The translations under genes and the position numbers were made by a program. The notes below the pieces were generated by a model. The model was not told where the DNA came from. It made no database searches and worked only from the letters and a program-made list of their open reading frames with translations. DNA of 64,000 nt, from positions 486,193 through 550,192 of the forward strand of contig JAEVLN010000016.1 of NCBI GenBank assembly GCA_018350325.1, given 5' to 3'. This document shows positions 57,311 through 64,000 of the stretch, piece by piece. The stretch is from Globodera rostochiensis. Taxonomy: Eukaryota > Nematoda > Chromadorea > Rhabditida > Heteroderidae. Position 1 is the first letter of the stretch. Every line of letters begins with the position of its first letter.

Positions 57311-57729
57311 TGGAGGGAGTTGCCCCGCATTTGTAGGGCAACAGGGGGCGGGGGTGGAAAGTTGCCGCAGAGTTTGCCATCGGCGGGTTGTCGCCGTTTG
57401 TGTCAAATGTGGCCTCACTCCGCCCACCCATTTTTATGCCATATGCAAATGAAAGTAAATTAATTAAGGAGGATGGCCGGCGCTTAAACAGTTTTTAATA
57501 AATATTATCGAACAAATATGCTATTTCAACTTATAGTGAAGGTTTTCTGATGATCAGTGACGAAATGAATGTAGGTAACCTTTTTAGTAGCTTATTTAGC
57601 ACTTAAGAAAATTATTTGCGTTTTTTAAATAAAACAAATTTTAAATAAACTACGAGGGAAGTGCAGGGGGGGGGGGGTAATCCCCCCCCCCCCCCCCATC
57701 GCCAATTCGTCGCTGATTTGATTCCACTC
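57311..57729. other. 3' flank of aspartic protease
   Basis: No exon seen. Includes facing G and C tracts at 57666-57697 (about 11 G, TAAT, about 15 C). Confidence 0.6.
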
Positions 57730-59678
57730 CTATCTCGCTGCTTCGGCCAGTCCAATGCGTTTGTTGGTGTGGTCAAAAATGGAGTAATATTTGGCGATGA
57801 ACACATCCCCCAGAATCCACAAATTGGTGCTGAGGTCAACCGCAGTGAAGCCGGACAAGCAAGAAGTGGGCCCCGTCTGGAGAACGTAATCCCGCGACGT
57901 CAACGTGAACTTGTGGCCGTAAATTGTGAATACAATGCTGGGAAGTGTGTCCAGTGAGTAGCAATTCAGCGTCAGCCAGCCGTACATATAATTTCGTGCC
58001 CCAATTTGTGCATTGATTGAATTGACAACGGAACTTGGGCCCGCAATCAACGAAGTGCCGGTGTCAAGAATGGCATCAATTCGGTTGCTCAGCAGCAGAG
58101 ACACACCGGCGGCGGAGGGCGCCACGATGGAAATTGAATCGATGCTAAACAACAGCAGACACCGCCCGTTGACGGCTCAGAAGCGGATTACCCACCTAAT
58201 GCGCCAGTAATCAGTCGCGACCAACGGAATCCAGACGATCGGTTCCTGAAGGGACGAGAAGTCCCAGTCAGAGCTTGCAAGCGAGTAAGCCGTCGTTTGT
58301 CCCCCTCCCATTTTTTGAAAAAAACATTTAAAGTTGAAATTGTTATGATTTCTGGTTGGAACCCCAAGAGCATGTGATCTTCTGACGTTTCCGTTTCTCG
58401 AAACCCCCAAGGGGCAACGACCGCGTCGGCTTTTATTAATTCCAATTGCCTTGTAATAGTTCTTGTCTGTACCGCACAAAGTCATCTGTCCGCCCTTTGG
58501 TCCCGCAAGATCCTCGCCATAATCGTCTTTGTTCAGCCTTTGGAAGATGTCAAGACATTATTTGGTTTAGGCTTCGGCTTGGGAATGGAAATAACTCTGT
58601 TTTGGGGGATACGAACCACCGCACCAATTCATTCGTTCAGTTTTTGTCGTCCAACAATTTTGGCATTTGATTTCACGAACCAAAAGGCAAACACTTTCTC
58701 AGTGCAGTCGCTGCTCTGGAATATCTGGGCAAGAGGCTGCACGACCGCATCAATCGCAATGGAATTCCACGCCATCCCCAAAATTCCATCAAAGGCGGCA
58801 TTCTCTCAAAGTGCCATTAATCATCGGCATTATGCACATTTTCACCGAAAGAATGTCGGCGGGCTCACTTAGCGCACAACCAAACTTTTGATTTGCATTT
58901 GTGCACAAATTGACGCTCAAATTCCCAAACTGCTTTTGATTCGAGTGTTTAGTAAAATCTTTCAAAACCGACTAACACAAACGGAGTCCTGCAGCAGAAC
59001 ACCCGAAGCCGAGCCAGTACCGTAGGCGATATCGAAGCTTTGGCCCACCGTCTGACATCCCGTCGAGTTGGCACAATTGAATTGTCGATGTATTAAGCAC
59101 GCCGTATCGTTGCAGCCTTTGCAAGGGACCCACTGAAAAGTGAGCGAATCTTTCGATTGCCCGGCCGAAACAAGTGACCAACGAGTACAAGATTTGAAGA
59201 GCCCGTGTCGAAAAGCACATGGAATTGCTGTGGAGGGGTGCCGATCAAAATTGGACCGAAGTATTGCGTCTGTACAAAAAGAAGCTAAGGAACGAAGCTC
59301 CAAACAAACGTTTCCATAATCATTCAGTTGCAGCGAACTCGCACCGTTCTGAGTGCGCGAATCGTTCGGCGTTTTGTCGTCTGTCGACGACCCTTTCGCA
59401 TCCCTCCGACATTTCGACAAACCGCCGAACTTTCGTTTAAGAAAACTTTGAATATCCATCGCGACATTGCTGCTATTCACTAGGCTATTTAACGATGCCA
59501 TTTTTCCGCGAATGATTGGTATTCTGAGGCCGACCAATGTGTAAAGTTTTTTGAGAAATGGAATGAACCTGATTATGCGAGTACTGCTTGGGTTTGTGCT
59601 TGTGGGAGACGATGAAATGTCAACGCCAAACAAAATTTGCACGAAAATGAACAGAGCATTGACGCTGCAAGTGTTCAT
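57730..59678 (-). CDS. Secreted aspartic protease (cathepsin D / nematode ASP family, A1)
   Basis: Start at 59678 opens a signal peptide ([19 protein letters not shown]), followed by a long propeptide-like region to LQLNDYGN. A short intron leads to [20 protein letters not shown] and the first active site DTGSS (about 59205). A second intron leads to [38 protein letters not shown] and SVC. Then [13 protein letters not shown] (about 58880-58840), [20 protein letters not shown] and [13 protein letters not shown] (about 58790-58670), [13 protein letters not shown] (about 58505-58465), and [16 protein letters not shown] (58245-58195). The last exon has [19 protein letters not shown] (second active site), [10 protein letters not shown] and [19 protein letters not shown], stop at 57730. 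Both catalytic Asp are present. The propeptide is longer and the flap and disulfide loops are divergent. Digestive or lysosomal use is inferred from the family. Confidence 0.93.
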
Positions 59679-60156
59679 AGAAAGGAAATTTACACAGATT
59701 AAGTGAGTGTGTCGGTTGACCTATGAACGAATTAGGGGGCCCCCGGGGGAGAGGGACAATTAAACAACGATAGGCAACCAGCAATAAACTACTTAATCCT
59801 CTTTTTACGTTCCCATTTGTTTACTCATTAGTAGGGAAGGCCAAGCAAATGTAACGATACGAATTCAATTCAACAACAATTATCGAACATTTCTGTACAT
59901 TAAAGGGAAAGTGTCTCGGCTTCTTTGTTCGGTTGTCGGTGTTTATGCCTCGGCAACGTTGTTTTTATAGCCTTTATGGATTATTAGCCAAAGGAATAAG
60001 GGCATTAAATTCAGAAATGTTTGCTAAACTGCTTGAATCATCTGTCATTGATTCTATTGTTACCCCCCCCCCCTCCCCTCATCATTCAATATTTGTTATC
60101 ATTTTTGCTTTATGGCGTCACGCTTTGCGTATAAATGATTGATTGATTGATTGCAT
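59679..60156. other. Intergenic between aspartic protease and collagen
   Basis: AT-rich; a C-tract at 60063-60072 and TGATTGATTGATTG microsatellite at 60137-60153. No gene recognised. Confidence 0.55.
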
Positions 60157-62265
60157 TTAAACATTTGCGACGTCCACAGTAACAAAAAAAATGCGCCCGT
60201 CGTCAGTCAGTCTCCAAAATGCCGGCGGCTGTTCGCGCTTTGTCCTGTCCTTTCTGTGCCGGTCCCTTTTCCTTTTCGTTCTCCCGAGTGTACTTTTCGA
60301 ACTCATTGAGAAGCTGGTTGGGATGGCGGCCTTTGAACGGTTCGTTGAGCCCCAAAAAGTGCCGGGGTTACCCGTCCCGTCACCTTTCCATCTGCCGAAG
60401 TTGCCTTCCACTCCGCCGGGTTGGTCTTTCAGTCGCATTAGTTGTGAAGAACGAACGGGACAGTTGCAATAATGCCTCTCAGCTCCTTGGATTGAATAGA
60501 ATTTGGGTCGCGCAAAAATTGGTCGAACCGGGAATTCCCTGAATGCCAACCAGACCGATGGAACCCGGCTTGCCAGCCGGACCGACTTCACCAGGCCATC
60601 CTGAAAACATTTTGGGTCTTCTTTACTGTGTTTTGAGAAACTGACCTCGATAACCGACCTCCCCCGTTGAACCCGGGCTTCCATCGATGCCATCATCGCC
60701 AGGCACTCCGGACTCCCCGACCTGCCCACTTTTACCTTTCGGCCCTGGTTTTCCCCTGCTGCAATAAATGTTAATGGTCCAACTTTTCAAATTCACTTCA
60801 TATATTTTGTTCCAGGCGACCCAGGTTTGCCTAAAGAGCGCATTTAAAAGGGTTTTATTTGTAAAGCACCTACCGGCAATTCCAACCGTTCCGTCACGCC
60901 CCGGGGGGCCAACGTCTCCAACCGGTCCCGGTGCACCCGAAGGCGCCCTTTTTGCAACCCCCGGCTTAATTATTACCACATAGCTGGCATAACCGAACTT
61001 TCCTCACCACTCCGCTTGCTCCGTTCTCTCCGTTTTCTCCAGGAAGTCCCATTGCGCCCGGCGATCTATTCAACACAAAAATCTTATAAAATTATAAAAA
61101 CCAACCCGAATTGCCCTGCTGGGCAAACAACGCATCGAGACGCGCCGTTCTCGAATTGGCGCTGGACCGCGTCTCCACTCTCCCCCTTAGTGATCATTCC
61201 ATTCTTTGGCCTGATGAATCTCATTACCGACCTTCTTTCCGTGAGATCCTGGCACACCGGGAATCCCGTCATGTCCCGGTTTGCCCGGATATCCCGGCGG
61301 CCCCTTAGCACATTTGGTCGGTGTCACTCTCTGCTGCTTTCTCGGACCACTGTTCGATTGTGTCGTTGTCGTTGCTCTCAAAAGGCTCGCGTCCTCGTCG
61401 TAGATGGACACTCCTTGAGCAAATGCTATTCCATTTGGAGCGTAAGTTCTCTTTGTGGGCGTCGTTCTTGCTGTTGTTGTTGTTGTTGTTGTTGCTGGGC
61501 TGTTCGAAACAGTTACTGGAGGAAGTGCGTTTGCCTGAGGCACTATTGGGAGCATTGTCGTGGCGAAAATGCCTCCGAACGGCGTCTTCTTAGTGTACAT
61601 TTCCCAATTGGATGGCTTTTGTTGCTGGTACTGTTCCACGATCGGCCCCCCTTCGCCCTGCTTCATCCTTTGCCTGCCCTTATAGGACTCTAAAATAGAG
61701 GCACTCTCTCTGTGATCCCAAATATTCGACTTTCTGACTCACTTCTCACCAGCCGGTCCAGGAAGCCTCGACTTTCTCCTGGCAACATTTGCAATTCACG
61801 TCGTCCTCGCTGTTGAGACGAAACAGGAGAAGAAGGCGAAGAGGGACGGTCTCTGAATTGCCGCCATTCGCCGCGGGGTCTCCCCTGAAGGCGCATCATA
61901 TCTCTCCAAATCTCATCCGCTAGGACCTGAAGTGCTATTGAGTAAATAACTTCCTTATTCACCGCCTTTTTGGTCGGGTGCTAAATCCATAAAAGCACCA
62001 CCTTAAATTGTTTGCCCTCTCTCGAGGCCATTTCGTTCAGCTCCTCCAACTCGTCTATTAGCATCGGCAACATCAAAGTGCTCGCGCAGATGGCCACGGC
62101 AGACAGAGCCAAAGAGGCCAGGACGAGCCGATAAACGGTCAAATCCCTAACATTCACGCGGCTCTCTTTCTCGGCATCTTCCGTCCAGTGCGATAATGAC
62201 AAATGATGGGGAGGTGCCGTCGATAGGAAATGCCGAGAATGAATGGGAGAGGAGGGCATTGGCAA
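60157..62265 (-). CDS. Cuticle collagen with long Thr-rich linker
   Basis: The N-terminal domain contains DLTVYRLVLASLALSAVAIC, STLMLPMLIDELEELNE, and after a short intron VLADEIWRDMMRLQG, the typical nematode cuticle collagen head with one membrane segment. A dibasic QQRGRREL site is a candidate subtilisin-type cleavage point. A long linker follows, with PIVPQANALPPVTVSNSPA and a run TTTTTTTARTTPTKR, possibly O-glycosylated. Gly-X-Y blocks: KGPPGYPGKPGHDGIPGVPG (about 61310-61250), GLPGENGENGASG, SGAPGPVGDVGPPGRDGTVG (60940-60885), KPGPKGKSGQVGESGVPGDD (about 60755-60690) and AGKPGSIGLVGIQGIPG. Cys motifs CVVC (about 61120) and YCNCPVRSS (about 60475) flank collagen blocks. The C-tail is unusually long and basic (GRTKRKRDRHRKDRTKRE), stop at 60157. 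Larger than the first collagen; a DPY/BLI/ROL-type specialised collagen is possible. Confidence 0.88.
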
Positions 62266-62909
62266 TGACTGCGTAATCAGCTAATGAATGAGAACTGCAA
62301 AAGTGAAGTTGGGAGGTTTAAAGCAACCACCCGCCCACCCACAACCCCGGCGGCGATGTTTTCGTCCATCCGCACACCGACCGGTCGTTGGCAGAACATC
62401 CGGTGGTCACCACTCACTTTTCCTTCCTTTCCCTGCCGTCCGTCCCGTTTATCTGATCGCTTCCTTCAAGCAGAAACCCTCACTTAATTACTCTTATTGA
62501 GTAATTAACCGTCCACTTTTGTTTTATCAGATTCTTGCAAAAGGAAATTACGTTTCTTTTTCCAAAAATTGAAAAAATTAGTCAAATAAGCTTTGTTAAG
62601 CAATTTCTTTTTTTCATATAAAATAGAGCACTTTTTACGTTAAAAAGCCCATAAAAGTACGCTTTTTGCTACGCTCTTTTCTTTTTTAAATTTACATTTT
62701 AATTGGAGTGGGTTTGTCTGACGGCGCCGATAAGCACCGGCTGGAAAAATTCTTAAAATGTTAACATTTTTGTTACATTTCACCCAAAATCTCTTTTTGG
62801 TGAAATGAATTTCGCATATTTAAAATTGTTTTTCCTTCATCAATCAGAAAACAACGGATGCGAATTGTTGAAAAAATTCAAATGTTTAAGTTACGTTCAA
62901 TTTCATTCT
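62266..62909. other. Intergenic, no gene recognised
   Basis: Probable collagen promoter side followed by AT-rich sequence. A degenerate GACGGCGCCGATAAGCACCG at about 62720 recalls the GGCGGCGCCTATCGGCACCG repeat. Confidence 0.5.
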
Positions 62910-63140
62910 GGGGCCTGGTGCTCGTCTTCGGGTTAACGGCTAAACCCGGGTTAACGGACCATTAAAAATGGGGTGCTCGTCTTTAACCCGAGTTAACTAA
63001 ACCCGGGTTAAATAAACTTGGGTTAAGCGTAAACCCGGGTTAAGAACCCAAAGACAGCACCCCGATCCTCTATCGTTAACCCAGGTTTAGGCCCATTAAC
63101 CCGAGTTTAGCACTTAACCCGAAGACGAGCACCAGGCCCC
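62910..63140. mobile_element. Foldback MITE with GGGGCCTGGTGCTCGTCTTC termini
   Basis: Starts GGGGCCTGGTGCTCGTCTTC and ends with the inverse GAAGACGAGCACCAGGCCCC. The interior is repeated AACCCGGGTTAA words. 231 bp. No clear target duplication (flanks TTCATTCT and TGTTCTAT). Confidence 0.85.
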
Positions 63141-63306
63141 TGTTCTATCCCAACAATTTTTGAATCTGTTCTGTCCTAGAGAATAAAAGGAACAAAAAAG
63201 GCTAACACTGATGGCGGGCGACACAAATGCAAAAAGAATGACAAAACACGGATTGTTAACAACAGCAGAAAGTTGTTGAGACTGTCTCTGATCGATTTTG
63301 TTACCG

Positions 63307-64000
63307 TTACGTCATCCCCGATCTTGTCAAGTTGTTCTGTAGCACAATGTCACAGGTTGCCCCGAACACAAACTCTGCACAAAAATGTCCGACTGTTCTG
63401 GACAATTCGACACGTCAAACCAAAACCGACCGATATTCATCGTGTCGGTGGCATTGGTAACATGGGCATAAATGTGCCGGTTCTTTTCCGGCTTATTCAC
63501 CTTTAAAACGTTTGACCACGGACCAACTGATCAGTCGATCACCGTACCAAACTCACATCCATAAACAGCTTCTTCATAAATTCCAACTGTTTGGGAATTG
63601 AAATAATGCAATTCCCAAATTCTGACCACTTACCGCTTCGGCGTACTGGTCGTCGTCGGTAATGTTTTTAGTCCGATCTAAAAAAGGTATTCCTTTGAAA
63701 GCTGATCACTAATCAAGGCAGACAACCTTCAAAGGTCGGATAGAACTTATGGAGGGGAACATGGCGTAATTTCTTTTCGAAAAGGTCCTTCTTGTTGAAG
63801 AAGAGTATGAACGAACTCTGACAGAGAGACTTTTTGTGATTACATTTTCAGAGGCGCGGGGAATAATTTTACGCGAATTAGGAACTGATTGAAGAACATG
63901 GCTCGAAACAGTTCAATGCTATCGTTCATTCGATTCTGAAAGGCAAAAGGAACTTTGGGGGCTCCTCCGCTTACAATGGACGGGTCCTCCTCCATAAACT
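63307..64000 (-). CDS. G-protein alpha subunit, 3' part (truncated by window edge)
   Basis: Minus-strand exons, reading toward the C-terminus: FAFQNRMNDSIELFRAMFFN (about 63950-63880), matching the NRM.ES..LF segment; SSFILFFNKKDLFEKKLRHV with the NKKD guanine-binding motif and HKFYPTFEG (about 63825-63735); RTKNITDDDQYAEA (about 63680-63648); LEFMKKLFMD (about 63590-63560); NKPEKNRHIYAHVTNATDTM with NATDT in place of the usual TCATDT (about 63500-63430); and FVFGATCDIVLQNNLTRSGM plus T (63374-63307). The 5' part with the P-loop and switches is outside the window. The C-terminus SGMT lacks the Cys found at position -4 of Gi/o. It belongs among divergent nematode GPA-type subunits; which one cannot be told. 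Confidence 0.9.

Noticed and set aside
55960..57463. Frames such as DWSGLDWTGLVW and QSSPVQTSPVQ
   Set aside because: Pentamer satellite; open on both strands in several frames.

Overview
This is a nematode nuclear genome window. The evidence is two cuticle collagens with the nematode-type N-terminal domain, a single-copy-style UNC-10/RIM gene, genes broken by very short introns (about 40-60 nt), and abundant minisatellites and hAT-type miniature elements. A clade IV plant parasite (cyst-nematode-like) would fit, but that is inference only; no species marker is visible. Coding exons were found by reading protein similarity across frames, so exon edges are approximate unless stated.

Layout, left to right. 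1-3.1 kb: repeats, including a complete hAT-like MITE with a perfect 8-bp target duplication. 3.1-5.9 kb (minus): a type II membrane glycosyltransferase of the nucleotide-diphospho-sugar transferase family, whose introns hold two minisatellites. 5.95-7.14 kb: a 29-bp minisatellite of about 41 copies that forms nearly all of the divergent intergenic space to a secreted protein of unknown function (7.26-8.18 kb, plus). 8.4-21.2 kb (minus): a complete RIM/UNC-10 active-zone gene, from its MPDLSHL-type start through the Rab3-binding zinc finger, PDZ, C2A and C2B. Three of its introns are swollen by unrelated homopolymer-bearing minisatellites, and one of them also by a hAT element. 21-30 kb: repeats, including a 1.36-kb pyrimidine minisatellite with a 147-bp higher-order period. 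30.3-34.45 kb (plus): a beta-catenin with a DSGVHS degron, tail to tail with a cuticle collagen (34.6-35.9 kb, minus). 36-42.7 kb: nested foldback elements. 42.7-45.0 kb (plus): arrestin, followed by fumarylacetoacetase (45.4-47.7 kb, plus), which is tail to tail with adducin (48.05-52.8 kb, minus). 53-57.3 kb: a hAT MITE and a 1.2-kb GGACTGG-type satellite. 57.7-59.7 kb (minus): a secreted aspartic protease. 60.2-62.3 kb (minus): a second cuticle collagen. 63.3-64 kb (minus): the 3' part of a G-protein alpha subunit, cut by the window edge.

The genes do not form one pathway. RIM, arrestin and G-alpha belong to neuronal signalling and release, beta-catenin and adducin to adhesion, cortex and Wnt functions, the collagens to cuticle, and FAH to tyrosine breakdown. 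The most distinctive property is structural: at least a dozen unrelated tandem arrays, many with variable poly-C or poly-G tracts, sit inside introns or between genes while flanking exons stay intact. One array seems to carry the tip of a transposon in every repeat unit.
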